A stretch of 64,000 nt of DNA from Flavisolibacter sp. Its GTDB lineage: Bacteria > Bacteroidota > Bacteroidia > Chitinophagales > Chitinophagaceae. The stretch lies in assembly GCA_028288675.1 (NCBI GenBank), contig JAQBNG010000127.1, positions 85,654 to 149,653 on the forward strand, read 5' to 3'. Below are positions 1 to 8,600 of this stretch, piece after piece (the first letter of the stretch is position 1; every line of letters begins with the position of its first letter). The notes under the pieces were generated by a model. That model was not told the DNA's origin and did no database searches. It worked only from the letters and a program-made list of their open reading frames with translations. A program made the position numbers and the translations under genes.

Positions 1-1
1 T

Positions 2-94
2 GATACGGCTGTACCTTTTAATATAGAATTGGAAGGAGCGTTTTTAGCAAAAAGCAGGTTGAATGAGTATGTGCAAAAATTAATGAGCTACTGA
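2..94 (+). CDS. C-terminal fragment of a small protein (5' truncated by window edge), possibly the upstream partner of the zeta-like kinase
   Basis: Open frame DTAVPFNIELEGAFLAKSRLNEYVQKLMSY* whose TGA overlaps the next ATG (TGATG). Confidence 0.5.
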   Translation, partial: DTAVPFNIELEGAFLAKSRLNEYVQKLMSY

Positions 95-655
95 TGCCCG
101 CCCTCTACATTATAGCAGGGCCAAATGGTGCCGGTAAGACAACTGCAGCAGAGTTTCTGTTGCCCGAAGTTTTTGGTACTTCTATTTTTATTAATGCTGA
201 TCTTATTGCTGCGGAGCTGTCGCCAATTAATCCGGAAGCGGCGGCGTTTCAGGCCGGAAGAATCATGCTTACTCAAATTCAGGAAAGGCTTTCTAACAAA
301 GAAACATTTGCTATTGAAACTACGCTGGCCATTCGATCTTATCTTAATCTTGTAAAGCAGGCGCAGTTATTAGGATATGATGTTGTGCTCTATTTCTTTT
401 ATTTGCCTTCGGCAGAAATGGCTAAAGAGAGGGTGAAGCTTAGAGTAAGTAAAGGCGGTCATAATATTCCGCCTGGTGTAATTGAAAGGAGATATGAAGC
501 AGGATTAAAAAATTTTTTTGAACAATAAAATAGTAGATCATTGGTTCTTATACAAGAATGTAGATTCGCCTCCGGAGCCTGTTGCAGAAGGTGAATTGGA
601 TGGAAAATTAATAGTGTATAATTTAGTATTATGGGAACAACTAAAAAACAGGTAG
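94..655 (+). pseudogene. Zeta-toxin-like P-loop kinase, frameshifted near its C-terminus
   Basis: GPNGAGKTT Walker A; ORF 94-528 stops after T7 (513-519); the +1 frame continues NNKIVDHWFLYKNVDSPPEPVAEGELDGKLIVYNLVLWEQLKNR* to 655. Confidence 0.7.
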
Positions 656-813
656 GTTTTTCTGACCGTCATAAAGAGTTGAGTAAAGCCACAGAAGCCG
701 CTTTAAAAAAGGTTAGAGCAAAGCTGGTTGCGGAAACGAAAGCTAAAAATTCTTATCTCGTTGTAACGGACGAAGCCGGCAATATCAAAAAAATACCTGC
801 CAAAGATTTATAA
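631..813 (+). CDS. Small Lys-rich conserved hypothetical protein downstream of the zeta-like kinase
   Basis: 60 aa ORF; start overlaps the restored kinase C-terminus by 25 nt. Confidence 0.65.
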   Translation: MGTTKKQVGFSDRHKELSKATEAALKKVRAKLVAETKAKNSYLVVTDEAGNIKKIPAKDL

Positions 814-1035
814 TCATCGCCCGGTGCGAAACCCAACCGCTTCTTTGTCTTCCCCATTTATCTTTCGTATCAAATCTTCAGCCCGCATCGCTACGTTTAC
901 AGGATCACCGGACAACCCTGCCAGTTCAATGCTACTTTGGCTATCATTGTCAAGCTTTGTTATCAAAACAACTTTATCAAGGTTGATAAAAACGCTTGCC
1001 TTCCGGCTTTCGCAATAAACATTTAAAAATTTCAT
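814..1035 (-). CDS. Hypothetical protein
   Basis: 73 aa ORF, convergent with the previous gene. Confidence 0.5.
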   Translation of the reverse strand: MKFLNVYCESRKASVFINLDKVVLITKLDNDSQSSIELAGLSGDPVNVAMRAEDLIRKINGEDKEAVGFRTGR

Positions 1036-1087
1036 GCTAACAAATTACGTTCTTCTCAAAAGAGTGATTTTGTTTTCTCCTGTTTCC

Positions 1088-1870
1088 CTAAACATTTATC
1101 CCGCCACTCACTTCAATCCTTTGCCCGTTGATCCACCTTGCTTCATCGGTGCATAAAAAAGCTACTACCCCGCCAATGTCATCCGCGGTACCCACTCTTC
1201 CCAATGGCGACATAGAACTTAAAAACCCTTTCATCTGAGGGTTGTTTCTAATACCGGCATTATTAAAATCAGTTTCAATCGGGCCGGGTGCAATTACATT
1301 GGCTCTAATTCCTCTTGCTCCTAATTCTTTTGCCAGGTATTTAGTAAACACTTCTACTGCTCCTTTCATAGATGCATATACTGAGTAACCGGGGTTGGCA
1401 AACCTTGTAGTGCCTGTGGAGATGTTAATGATGGCACCACCATCTGCTAAAAGCGGCAAACATTTTTGAGTGAGAAAATAAACACCTTTAAAATGTACAT
1501 TCAAAAATTCATTGAAAATTTCTTCCGTTACATCGGTAAAAGGTACGGTAGCACCCATGCCTGCATTGTTAACCAGGTAATTAAAGTGCGTCACATTCCA
1601 CACTGTCTTTAACTCAATTGTTACTGCCTGAACAAAAGCATCTAAAGAAGAAAAAGCATTCATATCTAAAGCAACGGCAACCGCTTTTTGACCGAGATCT
1701 TCTATTTGCCTTACCACTTCCTGTGCTTCCTCTTTTTTTGTGCGGTAGGTAAGCACTACGTCCATTTGTTTGCGGGCAATGCTTATAGCCATGTCTTTGC
1801 CCAGTCCGCGGCTGCCACCGGTTACCAGGGCTATTTTAGTCTGATTCATGCAAAAAAATTTGTGCATCAA
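1088..1870 (-). CDS. SDR family oxidoreductase (FabG-like)
   Basis: TGGSRGLGK nucleotide-binding motif, NNAGMG, YSVYASMKGA catalytic YxxxK. Confidence 0.9.
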   Translation of the reverse strand: MMHKFFCMNQTKIALVTGGSRGLGKDMAISIARKQMDVVLTYRTKKEEAQEVVRQIEDLGQKAVAVALDMNAFSSLDAFVQAVTIELKTVWNVTHFNYLVNNAGMGATVPFTDVTEEIFNEFLNVHFKGVYFLTQKCLPLLADGGAIINISTGTTRFANPGYSVYASMKGAVEVFTKYLAKELGARGIRANVIAPGPIETDFNNAGIRNNPQMKGFLSSMSPLGRVGTADDIGGVVAFLCTDEARWINGQRIEVSGGINV

Positions 1871-2174
1871 AGCTATGCTTCGATAAGAAAGCGACTTTGA
1901 TTATTCAACACTAAAAGAGTAAAATCAGGCCATAAAAGATAACAGCCTGATTACGGCTTTTATTTCCTGTATGGCTTATATCACTGCCGACCTTGTTTTT
2001 AATTCTTCACCGGTAAAAATGTCTTTACTGCTAAGGCTCACGGTAATGTTGTTTAAAGTAAAAGGCATGGTAGTTGCAACCCCAACAGTACAGATATTCT
2101 AACTTTTGAATAGCCTTTAGCATTAATTCTTAACACGGACTTTCTATATACTTAACTAACGTCTAAAAAATACA

Positions 2175-2642
2175 ATGAAAAAAATCATGTTCTTCGGGTC
2201 GGCCATGCTGCTTATGATGGTAAGCCTGCCTGCAATTTCCCAGAAATATAAATCGGCGTCTGATACGGTAAAGCTGAATAAAGAATGGGTGGATCTTAGC
2301 AATGATATTGCGAAGCTTCAGGCTGAAGTAACGATAGCCCAAAATAATTTGCCGGGTTATAACAGTAAGGTTAGCGACAAGGTTTCAGATGCACAAACGG
2401 CTGCGCAGCAAAGCAGCGACCAGGCATATAAAGCTACCAATGGCGATTTAGGCGATGCAAAAGATGCAAATAAGAAAGCTAAAAAAGCATTAAACGAGGC
2501 AGAAGATGCCCAATCGGCCAAAGACAAAGCAAAAGACCAGGAGAAGAAAATTGATAAGCTGAATTCTGAGCTACAGAAAAAGCAAAAGAAATTAGCGGAG
2601 TTAGAGCAAATGCGGACAACTATAAGAAGCATGCATCAGTAA
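2175..2642 (+). CDS. Secreted coiled-coil hypothetical protein
   Basis: Signal peptide followed by Ala/Lys/Asp-rich heptads. Confidence 0.7.
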   Translation: MKKIMFFGSAMLLMMVSLPAISQKYKSASDTVKLNKEWVDLSNDIAKLQAEVTIAQNNLPGYNSKVSDKVSDAQTAAQQSSDQAYKATNGDLGDAKDANKKAKKALNEAEDAQSAKDKAKDQEKKIDKLNSELQKKQKKLAELEQMRTTIRSMHQ

Positions 2643-2657
2643 GCATACAGAACTAAA

Positions 2658-2702
2658 TGTATAAAGCCACTTCAATAATAAGATTGATAGTGGCTTTATA
2701 CA
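2658..2702 (+). terminator. Intrinsic terminator-like hairpin
   Basis: TGTATAAAGCCACT ... AGTGGCTTTATACA. Confidence 0.6.
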
Positions 2703-2743
2703 TTTCACCTAATATTTAAACTTCTTAAACAACAATAAAAATC

Positions 2744-3139
2744 ATGAAACAGAAACATCAAAAGCAGTACGCAGGCGTATGGCTTGATAACACAAAAGCG
2801 CTCATCATAGCAGATACCTCTGAAGGTGATACCAGTGAGTACACCATACTTGATAAAGTGAAAGCAAACGAGGCTCATGGCGGTGGCAGTGAGCATAGCA
2901 TGAACAATGCAAAGCAGTCGGACATGTTGAAGTATTATAAAACCCTTTCGACCCTGTTGCTTGACTATGACGAAATATTTGTATTTGGTCCAGGCAAATC
3001 GCAGGAACAATTTCAACATCACCTTCAGCAAGATGCCCAATTCAATAGCAAGAAAATTACCATTGACAGCGCTGAGCAACTTACCGACCCCCAAATGATA
3101 GCAAAAGTTCGTGATCATTTCAAGTCACGCCAGTCTTAA
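2744..3139 (+). CDS. Conserved hypothetical, eRF1-like / translational-machinery-type small protein
   Basis: AGVWLDNTKALII start and alternating alpha/beta pattern; family assignment tentative. Confidence 0.55.
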   Translation: MKQKHQKQYAGVWLDNTKALIIADTSEGDTSEYTILDKVKANEAHGGGSEHSMNNAKQSDMLKYYKTLSTLLLDYDEIFVFGPGKSQEQFQHHLQQDAQFNSKKITIDSAEQLTDPQMIAKVRDHFKSRQS

Positions 3140-3142
3140 ATT

Positions 3143-3177
3143 TTATAAGGCCATGAATTACCAACATGGCCTTATAA
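3143..3177 (+). terminator. Hairpin terminator after 2744-3139
   Basis: TTATAAGGCCATG ... CATGGCCTTATAA. Confidence 0.6.
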
Positions 3178-3217
3178 ATTATCTCCCCAAAATTTCTTTT
3201 AGGAAAATTAAATTAGT

Positions 3218-4216
3218 ATGAAAACAGCCATATTCAGCGCACATAAATTCGAAAAAGAGTATTACGCTAAACAAGCCGCTGAAAAGCATGACCTGCTTTG
3301 GATCGAAGCCCCGCTTTCCGAAGACACTGTTATGCTGGCACATGGCTGTAAGGCTGTATGCATATTTGCCAATGATGATGGTTCTGAAAAAGTGATCAAA
3401 AAATTGGGAGAGGCCGGTATAGAATTTCTTGTATTGCGTTCAGCGGGATTTAACCATGTTGACCTTAAAGCCACTAAAGCAGCAGGTATAAAGGTTGCCC
3501 GTGTTCCGGAATATTCGCCATATGCTGTTGCCGAACATAGTGTAGCGCTGATGTTGGCCCTGAACCGGAAACTGATAAAAGCGAACAACAGGATAAGGGA
3601 CGGAAATTTTTCGTTAGATGGGCTTACCGGGTTTGATATGCATGGCAAAACCGTTGGCATTATCGGTTTGGGGAAAATAGGAAAGATCGTAGCTTCTATT
3701 GTTCATGGCTTTGGCTGCAACATCGTGGTATATGACCCTTCTCCGGACAGAGAACTGGAGCAAAAATTCGGTGTTATTTATACAGATATTGATTCGGTTT
3801 GTAAAGCGTCAGATATTATTACGCTTCACGCCCCGCTTACCAGCGAAACAAAATACCTGGTTAACAAAGACAGGATAGAGCTGATGAAAAAAGGAGTGAT
3901 GCTGATTAATACAGGCAGGGGAGGTTTAGTGAATACGAGGGATGTAATTGCAGGATTGAAGTCGTGCAAAATTGGGTATTTAGGCCTTGATGTTTATGAG
4001 GAAGAAAAAGGATTATTCTTTGAAGATCATTCGGGTGAAGTGTTGCAGGATGATGTTATTGCCCGGTTGATGACCTTTCAGAATGTTTTAATTACCAGTC
4101 ACCAGGCTTTTTTAACCAATACTGCCCTTGCGAATATTGCCGATATAACTATTAGTAACCTGAATGATTTTGAAGCCGGCAAAAAATGCGTAAATGAAAT
4201 AGATGAAAATACTTAG
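3218..4216 (+). CDS. ldhA: 2-hydroxyacid dehydrogenase (D-lactate dehydrogenase type)
   Basis: GKTVGIIGLGKIGKIVA NAD motif, NTGRGGLV, LDVYEEEKGLFFEDHS. Confidence 0.88.
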   Translation: MKTAIFSAHKFEKEYYAKQAAEKHDLLWIEAPLSEDTVMLAHGCKAVCIFANDDGSEKVIKKLGEAGIEFLVLRSAGFNHVDLKATKAAGIKVARVPEYSPYAVAEHSVALMLALNRKLIKANNRIRDGNFSLDGLTGFDMHGKTVGIIGLGKIGKIVASIVHGFGCNIVVYDPSPDRELEQKFGVIYTDIDSVCKASDIITLHAPLTSETKYLVNKDRIELMKKGVMLINTGRGGLVNTRDVIAGLKSCKIGYLGLDVYEEEKGLFFEDHSGEVLQDDVIARLMTFQNVLITSHQAFLTNTALANIADITISNLNDFEAGKKCVNEIDENT

Positions 4217-4409
4217 TTTGTAAAAAGTAATGTTGTATTGCCTTGTTACTTTCCTGCCTATAGCTCGCTATTTATTTTGAATAATTCACCACGTGATAAA
4301 ACCCATCTAAAATAGGTTAGCATTTTGGAACAAAGTAACCGGCATATTACCGCAGCAAAGCTTTGTACATTAGCTTAAAACTGTAGCAATCTGCCGGCAT
4401 AGCCTAAGA

Positions 4410-4568
4410 TTAAATTCCCCTTCTTCCGCCCAGCAACTTTACCAGGAACAGGATAATGGCAATAACCAGCAGGGCATGTATAAAGCCGCTGCTTACATTA
4501 AAGGCGAACATTCCTAATAGCCATCCGATAATTAGGATAACGGCTATGATGTACAATAGATTTCCCAT
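4410..4568 (-). CDS. lmo0937-like small membrane protein (52 aa)
   Basis: Read directly: MGNLLYIIAVILIIGWLLGMFAFNVSSGFIHALLVIAIILFLVKLLGGRRGI*; below the supplied ORF length cut-off. Confidence 0.8.
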   Translation of the reverse strand: MGNLLYIIAVILIIGWLLGMFAFNVSSGFIHALLVIAIILFLVKLLGGRRGI

Positions 4569-4861
4569 AAAAAAATTTGTTTAGAAATGAATATGAAGGT
4601 TACCAGCTTATAGATTATAATAATCTTGCCAACTCTGCGGGACAATCAAATCCCCTTATCAGCAAGTAAAGCTGCCAAAGCTATTCAACCACCAATCACT
4701 ACATGCAATAATGGCGTTAAGGACAAGCAGATTGAATAGCCACTATTTCTGTTATTGTAGGCTGTTTGTGCGTATATCAACCACTGCGGACCGCAAGCAT
4801 TATTTCGAATTGCTATGTTTAACAAATACCAGGTAGTAGTTTAGCCGCTTAATCTCTACTC

Positions 4862-5344
4862 ATGAAAAAAACAATCTTATTCTGTTCGCTGCTTTTAACT
4901 GCCCTTATTGTTCATGCACAGGAGGTGCCTAAAACGCTTGATGATCTCAAACCATTTATCGGGCTCGATTGCTCAAAGCTGGAAAAACTGATGAAGAAAA
5001 AAGGCTATATCTACGAAGGCAAAGAGGAGGATGATATATCAGGGCCTTATACTTGGAAATCCTACACATCTGAGGAGAGTGACGTTATCCCCATATGCGA
5101 TAATGAAAAAGTAGTTGGGGTATGCTATGAGGATTTTACGGCCTCCGATTACGCTAAAATTCTTTCTTACCTTAAATCGAATGAGTATAAAAAAACGGTG
5201 GATAGCAAAGGAGGTTTAGAAAGAGTTGACCTCTGGGTGAGCCGTGATGATAAATGGAGCGTGAAGGTTGTGTATGGCGTATATAGTAAAGAAAAGCCAA
5301 ATAACGTAACCATCACCACCGGAATCAAATGGGGTTTCGAATAA
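4862..5344 (+). CDS. Secreted hypothetical protein
   Basis: Signal peptide MKKTILFCSLLLTALIVHAQ. Confidence 0.7.
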   Translation: MKKTILFCSLLLTALIVHAQEVPKTLDDLKPFIGLDCSKLEKLMKKKGYIYEGKEEDDISGPYTWKSYTSEESDVIPICDNEKVVGVCYEDFTASDYAKILSYLKSNEYKKTVDSKGGLERVDLWVSRDDKWSVKVVYGVYSKEKPNNVTITTGIKWGFE

Positions 5345-5390
5345 ATTTTTCTATCGATAAATGGCCTCCCTGGCACAGACGCGAAGGAGG

Positions 5391-8189
5391 CTATTTCGTT
5401 TTAAGGGGTCGCTTTTTTGTTTCAAGTTTATTAAGATTATACTGAAACCGCACGGTAAAATAATTACGCAGCGTAGCCATCTGCACATCTTCAATATAAT
5501 TTTCGCCCACGGTTCTTCGCAGGTCATTATTGGTAGTGAGTAAATTAAGCGCCTCTAATTTCAACTGGCCTTTACCTCCTTTAAATAGATAGGCCGATGC
5601 ATATAAATTGAGGTTTGGCATTCCTTTACTTCTACCTGCCGGCACCTGTGTATTATAGGTATAAGTGAAAGCCGATTGCAGCGAATACCGCTTTTTTATC
5701 TGTACGGTCAGGTTATTAGAAATAAAGTGAGAGCTGTATTCGTCATTGCGGCGAAGCGCTGAATGATAATCGAGTTTGTTGTACCCAACCAGGTACGATA
5801 AAGTTGCATAAATAAAACCGGCTACTGTAAGTGCGCCTTCAACCTTAGGTACAATGTTTATCCGTGTGGTATTTAAAATGCTGGTATTCGCCGGTGTCCA
5901 GTTGCGGTTAAAAGATGAAGCCAAGGCAACGGTATAGCTTGTTGGTTTAGCTACCGCCTCCCGTTTAGAAAAAGAAATTTCTCCTCCTGTTGTATAATTG
6001 CGGGAATAGTATTGGTTGTTGCTTTGAAAGAAAACCTGCTGCCCATACGCACCGTTTGAAGAAAAACTCCAGCCCTGTGACCTTTTATCTTGTCGTGCTG
6101 TTTTTGAAAAAGAAAAGTTACCCCGCATAGAATAGACGTTCGTAACATTAATGAAACGGGAAGTTTGTTTTCTGAATTCATCGTAATAAACAGCGTTCAC
6201 AATTTGGTTGCTTACAGGCGAATAAGTAAAGCCGGCCACAACCACTTTCGCCAGCGAATAATGATTATAAGTAAGGCCATAGTTCTGTGCAAAAGCGGTA
6301 CGCAAGTTAGGGTTCCCAAGGCGGATGTAAAGCGGGTTGCTGTTATCAGGTACGGGTTGCAATTGATCGATGGTGGGTTGAATGGTAGTTGCAGAAAAAT
6401 TAGCCCGCAACGTTTTCCCTTTAGAGACCGAATAAGTGGCATTTGCAGAAGGCGAATAACGCAAAAGAGTTTGTTTGATATCTTCCTTTTGAAGGGTCCG
6501 TAGTGTTTGCTGCAAAACTGTTGTCAGGCCTGTTGTTACATTCCATTTTTCAGTGGTATAAATGAACGAAGCGGCCAGGTTTTGCGTGTTGTACGACGAC
6601 AGGATCTGGGCTGAATACAAACTGTCGTATTCAGCGGTATGTGAAAGAGAGTCAAGGTTATAAATGGCCCGCACTGTTGTTGTTTTATTAAAATCCAAAT
6701 CGCTTTTAAGATTGATGCGCACTGTTTTGCTGACAGGTTCCGAATACGAAAAGTTCACGGAATACCCTTTGATACTGTTACTTGTTTTAGTATACCTGTT
6801 TAATGTATCGCCGCTGACAGGCACACCATTTTTAAAATACGTATTGGCTGACACCGTATAAAGGTTAGACCCCTGGTCACTGCTATTTGTTCTTGCATTG
6901 ATGGATACGTTTCGTCCTTTATTATTAAGCCGTTTCGCCCAAAACAATGTAGCTCCCAGGGTTTGATTTTCACCGGCAGAAGACGATTGGTTATTGCTTT
7001 GATTGCGTAAGGAACCATTTTCGACAGTTATGGAAGCAGCGCTGTTTTCACTGTTATTTTTAGTGCCGGTAAAAGAAATACCAATATCCAGTGTGCTGGT
7101 AGAATCTATAGCCCAGTTAGCACCAATATTAAACCGTTGGCCGCTGCTCTTATAGTTAAAGCGGTTGGTGCTGCGGGTAAAAAAAGAAGTGTCTGCTGTA
7201 ATGATCTGCGTTCGCTCCCTGTTTAGTTCATTACTGTTGGCGTTCTCATTATAACCATAGCTGCCGTTTAGCTTTACATCGCCCCATTTGTTCCCATAGT
7301 TTATACTGGCATTTGTGGATGAACTTGTAGGGCCCGTTCTCATTTTTACAAGCCCATGTTTATTACTGCTATTGAACGAACCCATAGCACTGATACGTTT
7401 TGCGTCGTCGAATACACTTAACATGACATTGCTTTCCAATTGATTTTTTGTTCCTGCTAAAGCATCTGCGGAGCCAAAGGTTTTGGTCCCCGCCTTTAAT
7501 TTTATATTGAGGGTTTTGTTGTCACCATCTGCAGGGGTACCGTTAAACAGATCCTCCAGGGTTTTGGTATCCATCACCTGTATTTTAGCCACCATCCCCG
7601 CCGGTAATTTTTTCATAGAGAAAGTAACATCACCACCAAACATATCTTCGCCATCTACTAAAATCCGCGTAATGGGTTTGCCCTGGAATGTCATCTTTCC
7701 TTCGGCATCAATCTCCAACCCGGGCAGGCGTTTTACCAGGTCTTCCACTACATCATAAGGTTCAAACATTGCGGAGTCAATGTTGAACTCGGTGGTATCA
7801 CCCCTGATCACGACAGGTGGTACTTTGGCTTTAATTACAATGCCTTCCATCACCAGGTTGACTGGCGCCAAAAAAATAGTATCGAAGCTGACCTGCTTTT
7901 CAGTAATTAAAACGGTCAGGCGAAGTTCGGTGTAGCCAACATGCCTGACAACCAGCAATGCGGAATCGGCTTTTACTGTAAAAGAAAAAAAACCTTTGTC
8001 ACTGGTGATTGTTTTTTGGGAAGCCCCGTTTTTGGGGTTAAAAATTACGGTGCATTTTTCAATGGGGGTTTTGTCTATCGAGTCAATGATAATGCCGGTA
8101 ACAGGTTTTTCCTCCTGCGCCCATACTTGTATCGTAGCCGGAAGAAGAAGGCAGATAAAAAGAATTTTATGTAAACCGGCAATCCTCAT
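5391..8189 (-). CDS. TonB-dependent receptor / outer-membrane beta-barrel protein with carboxypeptidase-like N-terminal domain
   Basis: Signal peptide, CarboxypepD_reg-like N-terminus, plug (KRLPGLEIDAEGKMTFQGKPITRILVDGEDMFGGD), long barrel. Confidence 0.88.
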   Translation of the reverse strand: MRIAGLHKILFICLLLPATIQVWAQEEKPVTGIIIDSIDKTPIEKCTVIFNPKNGASQKTITSDKGFFSFTVKADSALLVVRHVGYTELRLTVLITEKQVSFDTIFLAPVNLVMEGIVIKAKVPPVVIRGDTTEFNIDSAMFEPYDVVEDLVKRLPGLEIDAEGKMTFQGKPITRILVDGEDMFGGDVTFSMKKLPAGMVAKIQVMDTKTLEDLFNGTPADGDNKTLNIKLKAGTKTFGSADALAGTKNQLESNVMLSVFDDAKRISAMGSFNSSNKHGLVKMRTGPTSSSTNASINYGNKWGDVKLNGSYGYNENANSNELNRERTQIITADTSFFTRSTNRFNYKSSGQRFNIGANWAIDSTSTLDIGISFTGTKNNSENSAASITVENGSLRNQSNNQSSSAGENQTLGATLFWAKRLNNKGRNVSINARTNSSDQGSNLYTVSANTYFKNGVPVSGDTLNRYTKTSNSIKGYSVNFSYSEPVSKTVRINLKSDLDFNKTTTVRAIYNLDSLSHTAEYDSLYSAQILSSYNTQNLAASFIYTTEKWNVTTGLTTVLQQTLRTLQKEDIKQTLLRYSPSANATYSVSKGKTLRANFSATTIQPTIDQLQPVPDNSNPLYIRLGNPNLRTAFAQNYGLTYNHYSLAKVVVAGFTYSPVSNQIVNAVYYDEFRKQTSRFINVTNVYSMRGNFSFSKTARQDKRSQGWSFSSNGAYGQQVFFQSNNQYYSRNYTTGGEISFSKREAVAKPTSYTVALASSFNRNWTPANTSILNTTRINIVPKVEGALTVAGFIYATLSYLVGYNKLDYHSALRRNDEYSSHFISNNLTVQIKKRYSLQSAFTYTYNTQVPAGRSKGMPNLNLYASAYLFKGGKGQLKLEALNLLTTNNDLRRTVGENYIEDVQMATLRNYFTVRFQYNLNKLETKKRPLKTK

Positions 8190-8321
8190 TTGGCAGATGG
8201 TAAAACAGAAACGAAGTAATGTAGAAAAAAGTACGATGTATTGTGGTTACTGATAAATTTTGGTTGCGGATTTAAGTATAAGGGCTTAGGGACAACGCCC
8301 CTGGAGCCGCTATCAAGATCA

Positions 8322-8476
8322 GCTCGGAAAGAGGTACGTGGTTATAGAAACCCTTGTAATAAATGAGAGCAAGGCCGCATGGAGCCCCCTGTTCAGAAGC
8401 GTAGAACACGCAGCTTTTAACGGAGCTGAAAGCCTCCCTGTTCCATATTTCTATAAACGCGGCGATCTTCCAGAGC
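8322..8476. ncRNA. Candidate structured RNA (strand unresolved)
   Basis: Long closing helix GCUC-GGAA(A)GA-..CGUG-.-UUAUAGAAA / UUUCUAUAA-.-CGCG-..-UCUUCC-.-GAGC; internal UGUUC..GAACA and CAGCU..AGCUG hairpins; no ORF. Confidence 0.45.
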
Positions 8477-8566
8477 GAAAAAAAACCTAGCTATACCAGC
8501 TAAGACACATGGGGTTGAAATTTTGAAAATGTCGGTCACATTTGATAGCATTGCATCTCTTTCAAC

Positions 8567-8595
8567 TTACCAAATAGTAACTTACCTTTTGGTAA
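8567..8595. promoter_or_regulatory. Tandem operator-like palindromes TTACC-AAAT-AGTAA and TTACC-TTTT-GGTAA
   Basis: Two adjacent 14-bp palindromes, 15 bp centre-to-centre. Confidence 0.5.
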
Positions 8596-8600
8596 CCTAA

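Noticed and set aside
94-655. Programmed frameshift in the zeta-like kinase
   Set aside because: The T7 tract could slip, but I see no clear stimulatory structure or conserved stop context; a mutation or sequencing indel is simpler.
5951-7758. Many antisense ORFs inside the TonB receptor gene
   Set aside because: They overlap a strong coding region on the opposite strand, have no recognisable domains and fit chance shadow ORFs.
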